Assembly (NCBI GenBank): GCA_025331435.1
Contig: JAIWNI010000035.1
Coordinates: 1 to 64,000 of the forward strand
Reading direction: 5' to 3'
Source: Choanephora cucurbitarum
Lineage: Eukaryota > Mucoromycota > Mucoromycetes > Mucorales > Choanephoraceae
Length of the DNA stretch: 64,000 nt
Below, in pieces: positions 11,934 through 22,620 of this stretch (the stretch's first letter is position 1; each line of letters opens with the position of its first letter). Both the position numbers and the translations under genes were made by a program. Below the pieces are notes generated by a model, which ran no database searches, was not told where the DNA came from, and was given only the letters and a program-made list of their open reading frames with translations.

Positions 11934-12117
11934 TGGACAATAAACAACACTCTCTGTTTCCCTTTTTTTTTTTTTGCTTTATTTACGAAAGACAAAAATA
12001 CTGTTCATAATTTCTTTTCTCTGTCATCCCCTATCTTCTCTATAAAGATTCACTGTTTCTCTTATCCTTCTTTTTTTTTCTCTTTCTTGTCTCAATATTC
12101 TCGAAACAATTTCATAC

Positions 12118-13023
12118 ATGGGTTGCTGCTGTTCTTTAAGTGTTACTGAAATTGAAGATGTCGGTCCTCAAAAGAATATGAGAAATAGGCCACCACACAA
12201 AAGTGTGCCTCTTCCTCCTGATTATCAAATTCAAAAGAAGCCCTTCAAAAAGGCACAACTAAATTGGATTGCAGACCAGCCTATGACACCATCAGAGTTG
12301 AAGCAGAAAAGAGATGTGTATTGGGAGACCGCAGTTGAATATAGTGTACGTCAATTGTGTTCTATATCAACACATGTATTAATTCTGTTTTCTTTAGGGA
12401 CGCAAAGAAATATGGCAAGCATTACAAGCGGCTTTTTCAGAAGAAGATGTATTGGTGGCTCGATCTATTTTAGAGGCTGCCAACATCATCTTGCCTACAG
12501 GTAATCCTTGTCATAGCTGTTTTGATGGTAAAAAGAGTTATTGTTGAAGAGTTGTTGTGAAACTATCAATTTACATACCTTCTTTGCTTTAGAACTAGGC
12601 AATTCCTACGATATTCCTATCTTTTGTGTTGTGCCGCCTGAAAACCTAGTGTTAGATCAAGACATATCTGAAGAAGTATCTTTACAAGCAGAAACAACGA
12701 TACCCGATTGCTCTGTATGTCCTTTCCCAATCACTATCAGACTATCGACCAACAGAGATGTATTGATGACCATCAGTTCAGTTAATGAGACAGTTGGATC
12801 GTTGAAGGAGCGAATTTTTGAGGCCAAAGATGCACAACTTGATAGAATGACTATGGATTTGCGCTTGATTTATTTGGGCAGAGTGCTTCATGATACCATG
12901 CTTATTGCATGTCTGGAGGGGGAAGAAAGAGCAGATAACGAGAGCGTTGTTTCGCACAAGGAACATATACAAGTCACCAAGAAAAGTGTAATTCAAGTAC
13001 TTGTAATCAATCGACAGCAATAA
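12118..13023 (+). CDS. UBTD1/2-like ubiquitin domain-containing protein
   Basis: Three exons (12118-12345, 12398-12527, 12593-13023) give 262 aa. The N-terminus MGCCCSLS fits N-myristoylation at Gly2 with nearby palmitoylatable cysteines. A UBTD/DC-UbP N-terminal domain follows (WIADQPMTPSELKQKRDVYW, GRKEIWQALQAA, FDELGNSYDIPIFCV PPENL). The C-terminal part (about residues 165-255) is a ubiquitin-like fold (ITIRLSTNRDVLM..., LRLIYLGRVL). Human relatives bind E2/E3 enzymes. The fungal role is unproven, but a membrane-attached ubiquitin-pathway adaptor is the likely job. The TTTAG acceptor before exon 3 rebuilds FDELG, which supports the second intron. Confidence 0.82.
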
Positions 13024-13425
13024 GATGGTCGAATTTTTTTTTGGCTATCGTTTCTCCCTGTCCCTCCCTTTTTTTTTTTTTGCGAATAAGCTATAGAGAT
13101 GAAAAAGGGAGAAGACAAAAAGAAAACAAGGAGAGACAATTCGTATATAAAATGTAATATATTCAATAAATTCACTACCATCATAAAGTATATGGATAGT
13201 ACTCAAATCAATTATGCTATTTTTGATACGCGCATTTTAAACGCGCGCAAGCGCGTGAGTCGCCAACTCAAAAAAGATTGAAAGATAAATTTTTGTATAT
13301 TTCTTTTTTGGCCCTTTTTTTTTCATACACCATATACCATATTAAGTGCATAATATTTCAAAAAAATAAAAACAAGTGTTAGAGAAAGAGTGTGAGAATA
13401 GTTTTTTTTAGAATAAGCACTGTCA
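13024..13425. other. Intergenic region, no gene seen
   Basis: AT-rich spacer of 400 bp between the UBTD-like gene and NDC80, both on the plus strand. It contains a T11 run, and a short ACGCGCGC-rich patch at about 13230-13262 stands out from the surrounding AT-rich DNA. It should hold the end of one gene and the promoter of the next. No coding exon recognised. Confidence 0.4.
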
Positions 13426-15749
13426 ATGAATAAAGAAGAGTTGAATAAGAGGCTATCTATAAGTCGAAAGAGACCTGCCTCTACCATTCCTTCAAGAGCT
13501 CAGCCCATCGCTAAACGACCACAAATGGGACTTGCAACAGCCATGAATAGTTTGAATGTGAATCAGTCTAACCTCGGACTACAAACCAACATGAACCAAG
13601 ATGGACACTCTCGACTATCATATATTGCTGGGTAAAAAGAGAAAAGACTCGCCTTTTTTTTTTCAAGAGGTTGACTTTAGAAAGTATAGATCTAGCCCGA
13701 CTGTCACTGAAGATTATTCAGAAATACTTCGACGTTTCAATGCTGGAGATACGTTTGAGACCAAGAAACATACAGTGGATACGCAGAGTATTAAGGATCC
13801 CGAGAAGCAGAAGCAGTCGCTACGAGAAATCACGGAATACCTTAAACGATCAGGCTATAGTGGTCCATACATTAGAAATATCAACATATTAGGCAACAGA
13901 GAATTTCAAGCGATCTTCAAACATTTAGTTGCCAAGGCATCACCTCACTACATTTACAAAAAGCGATTTGAAGAAGATGTGATCATCCTTATACGCCAAT
14001 TAGGTTATCCTGCTGCAGACACAATCAATCGCAAAGAGTTATTGTCAATTGGTGCAATGCATTCGAATCCCACCTTTATTGCGCTCTTGCATTGGTTAGT
14101 TTTGGTCTGTAAGATCATGGATACCCCACTTATACCTGACGCGACAGAAGATGAAACGAACAAAGATATGGATGAACATGATTTAGCACAACTACTTCAT
14201 GCTTATGCTATTGCTGGTTACCACAAGTACATGTCAGGCAATGATGATACCACAGAACTAGACCGTCAATTAGAAAGTATATTTGGTGAGATCAGTACTC
14301 TCTATCTTTGATTTGATTCTTATATCCTTCTCTCATTTTTGTTAGAACAAGCCAATCAACCTAATTTAGAAAAGATAGAAGAACATACCAGAGTTATTGC
14401 TGAATTAGAACAAGAAATTGCTTCCCTAGAAGCAGATGATGTAAGAAGCTTCTTGTTCTATGTTATATCTAATCAGCATCTAATGTGATCATTCTATAAG
14501 GGTGAACTAGAGACTCTCAAAGAGCGAAGTGCAGTACTAGCAAAAGACATTGGCAAATATAAAGCCTATATAGAAGAGAAAACAAAGAAGATCAGTAAAT
14601 ACAAAAGTATGGTAGAACGAGCAGGAGAAGAAAAAAAGCGACTGGAACAACAACTACAGAATATTCAACAACAAGTTGAGGCATCAAGAGCAAAAATGGC
14701 TGAGAAGAATGTATCTGAAGAAGAACTGACAGCTGTATATGAACGAGTCAAAGTGCTGGAGAAGGAGCATGCAGAACTAGGGAAAACAGCAGAAGAATCA
14801 CGACAGGCATATCAAGAAAAAACATCAAAACTAAATCGATACAAAGAACAGGTAAAGAGATACTAAGTCCAAGTAGTCAAGGGAAAATAAGACTAAGCAA
14901 TACACAAAAAAAAATGCACATACAAAAGGTGGAGAAACTTGTGGAAGAATACAATCAGAAAGCAAGAGCATTGGACAGCTCAATACTTCAAGGCGAAAAC
15001 ATCTTGATTCAATATAATCCTTCAGGCAAGACACTGAAGGAAAAGACAGATGTCGATATTGAAGAGGAATTACAGGTAAATAAAATAACAGCAATACACA
15101 TCTGTTTTGTCTCACTTCTTCATCTACGAAAGCCTAAACTAGAACGTTTTGAAAAAGAAGCAGCTGATGAGACAACCCGTCTGTTGAGCCAGACAGCTAT
15201 CTTGAGGCAAGAGCTTGATAACTTTAAACTTGAAAACAGTCATATAAAAGAAGATATTCGACAACAAGAAGAACGAATGGAAAACCTGAAGCGACTTTAT
15301 AAAGAAAACCATGCTGTAAGAGAGCATGAACAATAAGAAAAACAAAAAAAAAGCTAATGTAATTTATAGATTTATTTTCAAGAGATTGGCAAGTTTAATA
15401 AAATGAAAGATGATATTGTGCAAGGATGGAACGCAAAGCAATCTATTATGAGAAAGGAACTCCTAGATCTACAAGATGAAGTGCGTGCAGCCGAGATAAG
15501 GTAATTAGTGTTAGAGAACCAATAATCGAACTTTGTTATCTCAACCTTTCCTCCTTGTATAGATTGGAAGAGGTGACAGAAAATTCAAAAAGAAAGAAGC
15601 AAGAAGCAGAGAAGAAATTAATACCAGTACTCGAAAGAGTAAAGACATTCTTTGAACAGGCATGTCAAAAAGCAAATGAACATAATCAAGCTGTAAATAA
15701 GTTATTAGAAGGCATGTTCGAGACATTCTCAGCATTAAACATAGACTAA
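13426..15749 (+). CDS. NDC80: Kinetochore protein Ndc80/Hec1
   Basis: Outer-kinetochore subunit that binds microtubules during mitosis. The first exon (from 13426) encodes a basic, disordered tail (SRKRPASTIPS, AKRPQMGL). After an intron ending at about 13679 comes the calponin-homology domain: DPEKQKQSLREITEYLKRSGY, FQAIFKHLVAKASPHY, EEDVIILIRQLGYPAADTINRKEL and FIALLHWLVLVCKIMDTP, all close to the Ndc80 family pattern. The remaining exons (about 14346-15749) encode a long Glu/Lys/Gln-rich coiled coil broken by at least five short introns. The gene ends at the TAA at 15747-15749. Its end lies only about 190 bp from convergent transposon coding sequence. Exon borders in the coiled-coil part are approximate. 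Confidence 0.88.
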
Positions 15750-15940
15750 GGTCTGTCCTATAAAAGTTTTATTTTGTGTACATCTAAGGAAAGCAGAAAG
15801 ACAGCTTGTTAAATAATGTTGATTTGATGTTGCAGCAGATATACCCTTTTGTGATACTATATCACATTAGTTCTTATGAAACAGTAAACAAATTCTCCAT
15901 TTATGGTCATTCAAATGGGGGAAATTGTTAAAAGAATGAG

Positions 15941-17084
15941 CTAATTTGTCATGTGTACTTTTTTGATACAGTCAAACCTATTGAAATTGGCGTTTTCGAT
16001 AAAATAATTATGGTTCGTTCCTACCACAATAGTCGTTGCCTCCGCTTCGACTCCAGATGTGGTATCCTTCTCCGTTGTTGTCAATTTTTGAACTATCCCA
16101 GCATTAATCGAATGCTGGTTGTTGGGCTCAAAATAATACTTTTCGAAAGTGTCACTTGTCAGACTCCAGTTTGCTTGCTTCTTTACTTCTAATATGGAAG
16201 CACCTGTCTTAACTGCCTTTGTTGCTGCAGCTGATCGGAAGCTATGTGCCTTAAAGACCCTAGTATCAACGTTCACTTCCTTGAGTATCTCTTTTAGCCA
16301 GGATGCAATGGTCTTCTCGCTAGCCGGATGGGGGGAGTGTTTCTCATGGTTGAGATATGCCCAGAATGGATTTTTGCCACTATTCTCTTGTAATCGTAAA
16401 CCTTCTGTTTTCTTGAGGAAAACTAAAGTAGTCCTGACTGGGCACAATTCCCTGTGTTCTTCTGAAAGATAGCCCACATGGGATACCTTCATCTGTCCTT
16501 CTTTCGGTTCTCTGAAGAAAATTGAAAGACCCTCTTCTTTTACCATTATGTCTGTCGTGTTAAGTCTTCCAATATCGCTTCTTGGCCTGCCCATGGTGGC
16601 TATACACAATAATATGATAGTCTTCAATTGCAACTTGTGAAGGTTCAGTTGTTCGTTTGTACCCCAGGTAAGGACATAGTTGGTGACTATGCTTATATCC
16701 CAAACCTGTAACTTAGAAAGAGTTTCCTTCTCAGGAACTGTTGATTTTCGCTTAGCCTTGAAGAATTGTTTGAGTAAGGGTTGTTGCGAGAGATTGATGT
16801 CGTCCGGATATAATACACCAAACACCGACTGCTGATATGCAAATATTCAATTGAAATGACAAGAGATGCTTTTTCTCCATGAAAAACTCCAAGATATTTT
16901 GTGTCCTGTATTCAATGGGGCTATAACCCTGGTTTTGACAATAGTCTACCCACTGTTTCCAAGCATAGTTATAACTCGTAGAAGTTTTCTCTCTAAGTCC
17001 CTTTTCCAAGTACTGCTGAGAGGCTTGGCTCAACATTTGACTCTTCTGGTATTCCCTGATAATAGCCATGCGGTCAAGTTCCAT
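15941..17084 (-). pseudogene. Tyrosine recombinase of the DIRS-like element, frameshifted
   Basis: Two overlapping frames (17084-16752 and 16825-15941) together encode a phage-integrase-type tyrosine recombinase. The N-terminal SAM-like core-binding part has EKGLREKTSTSYNYAWKQW. The catalytic part has the arginine in ATMGRPRSDIGRL, the AHSFRSAAAT box (H-x-x-R) and the final tyrosine in SDTFEKYYFEP. A frameshift near 16830 separates the parts, so the copy is probably dead. The last residues (NYFIENANFNRFDC) are encoded by DNA identical or close to a Tc1 terminal inverted repeat and the frame runs a few codons past the tip, so the natural C-terminus is uncertain. Confidence 0.75.
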
Positions 17085-17090
17085 CGCTTA

Positions 17091-18834
17091 TTATTCATCG
17101 GTATCTGTATTAGCTGCTCCTTCTTCACTTGGTGTTGTAGGATCATCAGCCACCAGTACTGAGTTGGTCAGGTCGGCGTAATGAGTACTGCTTCTTGAAC
17201 CCTCTCTTCTTTCAACTTCCGGAGCACTCTTAGGATTAATTTCCATGGTGGGTGGAGGTACAATCCTTTCTTTGGCCATACTTGCGTAAATGCATCGGTT
17301 GCTGCTGCATTGGGATCCATCCGCCTTGACCAGTATGTCGGCAGCCTTTTGTTTTCCCTTGAGGCAAATGCATCTATTCTCATGTTGCCCCATCTCTGTT
17401 GTATTCTTTGAAACACCCTCTTCGGAAGTGTCCATTCGTACACTGGTTTCTGTTCTCTGCTCAGTTTGTTTGCCTTCACGTTCTCTATCCCGGCTATATG
17501 TTCGTATCTTACTCTCATGTTGTTGCTGGAGCACACTTCCTGAACTTCCAGAGCTAACTGCTGTAGTATTGCTAATGCTGTACCGCCTGACTTCCTCGCA
17601 TACTTTATGGCTGTGGTGTTGTCTGATCGAATCAGGATGGGTGAGTTTGCGTATTTTTGTTTGTGGAGCAATAATGCAACCAGGATTGTCTGAAGTTCTC
17701 TCATATTGATTGAGTTTTCTTTTTCTTGTGCGGACCAAAACCCTGCTATGCCCATGTCTGTACTTTGAACTCCCCATCCTGTGTCTGATGTGTCTATGAA
17801 TATCTCTACTGCTGGTTCTTTGGGGATTGGATGGACTATGTCTAGACCATTTCGTAATTCGGCAAATTTCATCCACCATTCTAGTTCCTCTTTTGCCTCC
17901 GGTGAGAGAGGACAAGGATGTTCCTATTGTTGTTGGTTTATTCTCAAACTGCGGGCCAAGTCCCGTTGTATGAACCTGATCCTTAATAGTGCCTCCCCTA
18001 TCGCTGGTATCATTGCTGTCATCTTCCCTAGTAATGATGCAATCCACCTGCACGATCTTGGGTTCTTCTTTTGAACCTGCTTGATTCGCTGGTGTAAATT
18101 CTCCATCTTGGGTTTTGGTACTCTGATCTTCTAGTTGCTGTGTTGAACTCGAAGCCCAAGAAATCTTGTTGGTGTGTCGGTTCTAGTTGACTCTTCTTCC
18201 AATTTATGATGAAACCTAACTTCTGCAAGTGCTGAAGGGCAGTTTTGATCACCTTGGTCGTTTCTTCTTTTTTCGTTGTCAGGAAGCAAAAGTCGTCGAG
18301 ATAGTACACCATGCGGATCCCTGCTTTCCTCGATGGTTCGATTGCATACTTGATCAGCTTTGAGAACACTCGAGGGGCTACACTGAGACCAAAGGCCAAG
18401 GACCGATATCTGTAAACCGTACCACCATGCAAAAAACTCAGATATTTCCTGGATTTTTGGTGGATTAGAACTACTACATAAGCGTCCTTCAAATCTATTT
18501 TTGTTAAGAAATCTTTTGGTTGAATCATTTCCCGTAAAGTGGGAACTCCCTCCATTTTGAAGTGCTCGCATTGTATAAATGAATTGATCTTCCTGCAATC
18601 CAAAATAGGTCTGATTTTCGATGGTTCTTGGACTGTGAATACTTGAGAGAGCGATTGCGTTTCTTCTTGATTGGGAGCCCTCTCTATCACTCTTGCTTCC
18701 AAAAATTTCTTCACTGCATCTTCCACTGCTGATTGTTCTAATGAGCTGAATCTAATTGGTTGTGAGACTCGCCATGGAATCAGAGGAGTTGAAAAGGCGA
18801 TCTGGAAACCATCTTGGATCACTGAAATGGCCAA
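17091..18834 (-). pseudogene. Reverse transcriptase-RNase H of the DIRS-like element, frameshifted
   Basis: The RT part (about 18834-18130) shows IRPILDCRKINSFI, LTKIDLKDAYVVVLIH, LAFGLSVAPRVFSKL and the catalytic MVYYLDDFCF box. Frameshifts near 18110 and 17920 and an in-frame stop interrupt the link to the RNase H part. That part carries AVEIFIDTSDTGWGVQ, NMRELQTILVAL, IRSDNTTAIKYARKSGG and a later IDAFASRENKRLPTYWSR, typical of DIRS and Ngaro polyproteins. The order and motifs are clear, but no single open frame remains. The start overlaps the gag-like frame by 16 bp. Confidence 0.78.
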
Positions 18835-19859
18835 TTGTGTGTTGTTATTTTCTTCCAGTTGTTTAGGAAGTGTTTTAGTCTGGCTTCAGGTTGTATCCCG
18901 TCTTGAGGTACCGAGTAATTTTCTTGGATTACTTCCTTTTTTATTGTTTTTGTTGAATCTTTTGTATGCTGTTTTAGATTTTTTTGTTCTTTTAATATTT
19001 TTTGATCTAGATTTATTAGTGATTTCTCTAATTGGTACTGGGGGAACAGTTGGGTTCTACAGGACTGTTGAATTACTTCCCCCTTCCTCTGTAGGTTGCT
19101 CCACGGCCCCCGTAAAGCCCCTCTGTTGTTGTATGAATAGGACCCTCTTCCTCTGTTATTTTTAGGTCCTTTAAATCCACCGTTTGTGAATCCTCTTGAT
19201 CTGCTTGTTGATGCTTGAGATCCTCGGATGATCTTGCCGTCATATCTAGCCTCCTGAATTCTTTGCACAACTTCTGAAGAGAAGGCCAGCTCCTTGTCTT
19301 CATCTTCTTCATCTTCTCCGAGTGAAATGAGGTTTTCTGGTAGCTTAAGGTCTTTTGTTGCCACTGTTTTTGCGTCATTGTCGATTGCTTTTGCACTTGC
19401 AAATCCGTAGACTGATAAGCGCCTAGCTTTTTCCATAATCTGGAGGATCTCATCTTCGTCTCCCCCTCCTCTTTCAATGAGGTGCTGCAAATCTTGAAAG
19501 ATTTCGGACCCTCCTTTTGCCATTGATCTAAGCTTCTCGGCATCTTTGTATTTGTTGAGGATAAATTGATAGCTGTCAATGTTGTTTTTCTTGTAGTCTG
19601 GGATGAAGACTTTGTTGATAGCTCCTCCTTTTGTCCATTGACCTCCTTCATACCGCAAAACATCTCTTTGGAAGCGTTGCATGTTTTGAGCCAATTCTTT
19701 CTTGGAAGATTCTTCCAAATCCTGGATGATTTCTTCAGGGAGTACGTAGGTGGCGTTTCTATCCACTGTTGGTTGCTCCTCTCCTTTTCCTTGCTCATAG
19801 ATTCTGAGTAATTTTTCGATAATTTCAGGTGTAAGGTCATTAAGGTTGACAGTTGACAT
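18819..19859 (-). CDS. Gag-like protein of the DIRS-like element
   Basis: An open 346-aa frame upstream of the RT, in the place DIRS elements keep their gag-like ORF. It is highly charged, with an acidic middle (GEDEEDEDKEL) and a Gly/Arg/Asn-rich tail (GFKGPKNNRGRGSYSYNNRG) that probably binds nucleic acid. No Cys-His zinc knuckle was seen. The C-terminal residues (FLNNWKKITTHNWPF) resemble the segment that in related elements runs directly into the RT. The stop here may therefore mark an old frameshift or a recoding site. Confidence 0.65.
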   Translation of the reverse strand: MSTVNLNDLTPEIIEKLLRIYEQGKGEEQPTVDRNATYVLPEEIIQDLEESSKKELAQNMQRFQRDVLRYEGGQWTKGGAINKVFIPDYKKNNIDSYQFILNKYKDAEKLRSMAKGGSEIFQDLQHLIERGGGDEDEILQIMEKARRLSVYGFASAKAIDNDAKTVATKDLKLPENLISLGEDEEDEDKELAFSSEVVQRIQEARYDGKIIRGSQASTSRSRGFTNGGFKGPKNNRGRGSYSYNNRGALRGPWSNLQRKGEVIQQSCRTQLFPQYQLEKSLINLDQKILKEQKNLKQHTKDSTKTIKKEVIQENYSVPQDGIQPEARLKHFLNNWKKITTHNWPFQ

Positions 19860-19987
19860 AATTAATTTACGTTGCGAGGCTTAGAAAGATATAAAGAGAA
19901 AAACCTAAAAAATCTAATTACTGAAAATAAAAGCGTGGCTCGGAGAGCTAATACCACATCTTTCGTCTTCGCTTCGGCAACCTGGTT

Positions 19988-21057
19988 ATAGGTTTGACTG
20001 TAGTGAGCAAAGTGAACAAAAGTATTAAATTAGGCTTTCTTGCTCAAGCAGTCTTCAAATCTTGAAGAAGAACAATGACAAAATCCTCAAAGGTCGCTAA
20101 TCGAAACCTTGTTGCAAGCATCTTGAATTCTCATAGTCATTGTCTCTTCTTCCAATAGCTTTAAGCTTGCTCTTGACCACTGACCAAAATTGCTCAATAG
20201 GATTGAGTTCTGGAGAGTAGGGAGGAAAGGTATATCCGCAACTCTCAATGTACTTTTGAATGTCCTTATGTTTGTGGATTGGAGCATTATCCCATCACAA
20301 TGCAATGGCCCTTAGCACTCAGGGTGACTATCCATGACATCCATGCAACTGGCAACAAAATTGAAGTTGTGGCCAGTTACAGTACCACCTTTAGTCCTTT
20401 TTATGAGATGATGAAGAGCCATCAACAGTTTTTTCTTTTCTTGCTTGCAGCCTGAACTTTTGGACGTCTAACTCTAACATTTACTACACCATATGGGTTT
20501 ATAGCTCCAAGTATTGTAATTGTCTTTGCTCTTGCCTTAGGCACAACAACTACAGCTCTTTCACCTTTTTTGGACCAAGCCATAGAACGCTTCATATTGA
20601 TGTGAAACGCGGCTTCGTCAATGAACACACAGTTGCTCATGAAGTCCATGTCAGTCTGCTACTGATTCTTTACACCATTAAGTCGCTCTTCAATTTTTCC
20701 TGAGCTGTTTTTCTCAACTGCATTAAGAGAATCATGAGAAAAAAGAAAGCAGAGCTGGAAAGAAAGAAAGCCAAAGATTGCGAGTTAAAATAACGATAGA
20801 TTTATTACAGGCGAGTCTTCCTTTTGCCCAACGAGTACACAGGTACTTCTCTTTGCATTTTCTTGATTGCTTCAATGTCATTTGCTATGATATTTCTTGT
20901 ATTCAACATCAAATGCAAGATTGGTATAATCTTGCTGGAAAATTCATTGATGGTAATAGGAAACGTAAGACGTGTTGAGCGCTTAACAACATACAAGGAG
21001 CCCTTTGACTTCTCAAGAGTCATTGCTTGGACATTGTTACCTTATCAAACAATCAAA
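19988..21057. repeat. Long inverted repeat, left copy (1.07 kb)
   Basis: This pairs as an inverted copy with 27925-28994. By eye the two arms have the same length (1,056 bp plus 13 bp of Tc1-type tip) and I found one mismatch (T at the left against C at the right, in the run before GTTCACTTTGC). The arm contains the last exon of an accessory gene and a broken Tc1-like transposase reading. The same frameshift is present in both copies, so duplication is recent and followed the decay of the transposase. Confidence 0.9.
20030..20690 (-). pseudogene. Degenerate Tc1/mariner-type transposase (left arm copy)
   Basis: Fragments of a DDE transposase can be read on the minus strand: CVFIDEAAFHINMKRSMAW (first catalytic Asp), then after stops VMDNAPIHKHKDIQKY (second Asp) and FPPYSPELNPIEQFWSVVK (Glu). 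One extra G before the second Asp and several stops break the frame. No terminal repeats of its own could be recognised around it. The identical reading lies in the opposite orientation at about 28292-28952. Confidence 0.75.
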
Positions 21058-22085
21058 GTTAGTACTTGTCTAATTGTTCATGATTTGTACTTACGATCAA
21101 TCACAATGCCCACTTGCTTGATGTTGTTGTTGCAAAGGGCAACGGCTTGCTTTTGAAGCATAACGGGGCACTTGAAATATGCTTCTTGCAATGTCTTGGT
21201 TTCAAATTCTCCTGATTGAGCACCAATTTCCACACATCCAAGACGGCAGTTATTGTATTGGAAACTCATGTCTGGGATTTCGCAAGGTTCTTTCCTTGCA
21301 AGAGGCTCAACGCCACCGATGCTTCTACTGCTGTTTGTGATTGACGATATTTGGTTTGATTGAGAATGTCTATAAGATGCAGTTTTTTTTTAGTTGTTAT
21401 AAAGCTTTTACCCGTTGTTGTTCAAGTCAAAGATATTTACCCGTGTACTTCTCCACCTGTTCCAATTAAAAGGGTTTTCAAGAAACCCCACAAAGAGTAC
21501 AGAATCTCATCTTCGTCTTCAAATGCCTTCAAATCAAGCACATCGTTCTCAACAAACAAAAACAGAGTGTCTTCAAGAGCCTTCTTTAGCCACTTCTTAT
21601 CATAGCTTTGTCTTCCTTTTACTTCTATTTGGCTGATTGTATCTTCTAAGGCTTCAAAATCAAGCTTGTTCAGATAATAAAAAAGTGAGCACGTAGGCTA
21701 TATACACAAAAAAAATTAACTTACCTTTCCAACCAAGCCATTTAGGATTTGATGATGATTAGGACTCAAAGGCTGCTCCAGGGAAAATTCACCTTCTTCT
21801 AGAATTTCTTCTTCTTCTTCTGTGAACAAACCCTTCAAGTTTGCATCATACAGGTCGAGAATCAAATGATGGGAGGGACTATATAGCCAATAAGTAACAT
21901 TGTTATGTGTATATAGGAATTGATACTTACTGTTCAACAATACACTTCAAAGCAAAGTCTTTCAACACATCTTCAACAAATCTGCCAAACTTCAGCCTCC
22001 ACTTTTTGTCATCAGCAATGTTGTTGTAAAGCTCCGTTGCTAACTCGAGCTTGCTGGGAGTTAATTTAGCAGCGTACTGCAGCGA
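20805..22085 (-). CDS. Accessory gene of unknown function, five exons, 5' end uncertain
   Basis: Five exons on the minus strand join cleanly: about 22085-21950, 21888-21724, 21668-21433, 21384-21068 and 21033-20805. The predicted protein includes KLELATELYNNIADDKKW, ALEDTISQIEVKGRQSYD, EILYSLWGFLKTLL, CRLGCVEIGAQSGEFETK and a C-terminal GSLYVVKRSTRLTFPITI. The LYSLWGFLKTLL and GCVEIG features recall a repeated protein family of unknown function in mucoralean genomes (recollection, not a search). No in-frame ATG was found at the 5' side, where a Helitron fragment begins, so the start may be lost. The last exon lies inside the left inverted-repeat arm and is duplicated, without its upstream exons, at 27949-28177. 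Confidence 0.55.
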
Positions 22086-22123
22086 CGTACTCGGTTTGCG
22101 GTTCTGGTCATTGTTTCGTTATT

Positions 22124-22620
22124 TTATACAAGAAGCTTATTTTTACGAAGGCTGGTTACGCGTTTTACTTGAATCTTGACATCAAATACCAAAGTAATCC
22201 TCGTGGAAGGATAAGTCCAAACAAAGAGTGTTATGCTTTCACTACTTTCAGCATTCATGAAAAGCTCATAAATAGCCTTATACAATCCAACAAAAGGGAC
22301 CTCTGTTGATAGAACATCCAAGTTGCTTGTGATTTTTCTATCCAAATCGCTGTTGCTGCTTGCTCCAAGTAAAGCTGGAAGCTGAGGACCAAGGATATAC
22401 AACTGAGCATATCTTGTATATTTATCCTTCTTCAGATAAAAGAAAGGACCTTGCATAAGATACATCTGGCCATGCATTTGGAAAGGCATATTGCCAAGGT
22501 TGTTGCTAATTTCGCGTTTCAAAGAAGTATCTCCTAAGGCTACCTTTAAAGTGGCGACCTTTTGTGTTCAACTCTTCAAACAAAGTTGTTTGAAAAAAAA
22601 GTGGGCGGTGCTAGCCTTGC
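22124..22620 (-). pseudogene. Helitron N-terminal fragment
   Basis: The minus-strand reading NTKGRHFKGSLRRY, followed after a frameshift by GNMPFQMHGQMYLMQGPFF, YTRYAQLYIL and then LDVLSTEVPFVGLYKAIYEL, aligns by eye with the region before the Rep domain of the intact Helitron in this window (FRIQGSPYHLIGSA...FAQIYIFDTEHE). Only this N-terminal portion is present; no Rep or helicase motif follows. It is a truncated, frameshifted remnant joined directly to the accessory gene at 20805-22085. Confidence 0.55.

Larger units (their letters stand above)
15969..20000 (-). mobile_element. DIRS-like tyrosine-recombinase retroelement, degenerate
   Basis: About 4.03 kb holding gag-like, reverse transcriptase/RNase H and tyrosine recombinase reading frames, all on the minus strand in DIRS order. 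The tips are CAGTCAAACCTAT at 15969 and its inverse ending at 20000, each flanked by TA (15967-15968 and 20001-20002). An inverted subterminal match (ATACCACATCT, at 19950 and, on the other strand, 16065-16055) fits the inverted terminal/internal-complementary arrangement of DIRS elements. Several frameshifts show that this copy is inactive. The tip sequence is shared with the Tc1 element at 28982-30624. The outer limits are inferred from the tips, not from comparison of copies. Confidence 0.7.

Noticed and set aside
17290..19165. Several plus-strand frames over the DIRS-like element
   Set aside because: They are antisense to clear RT, RNase H and gag coding sequence and show Leu/Cys/Ser-rich shadow composition.
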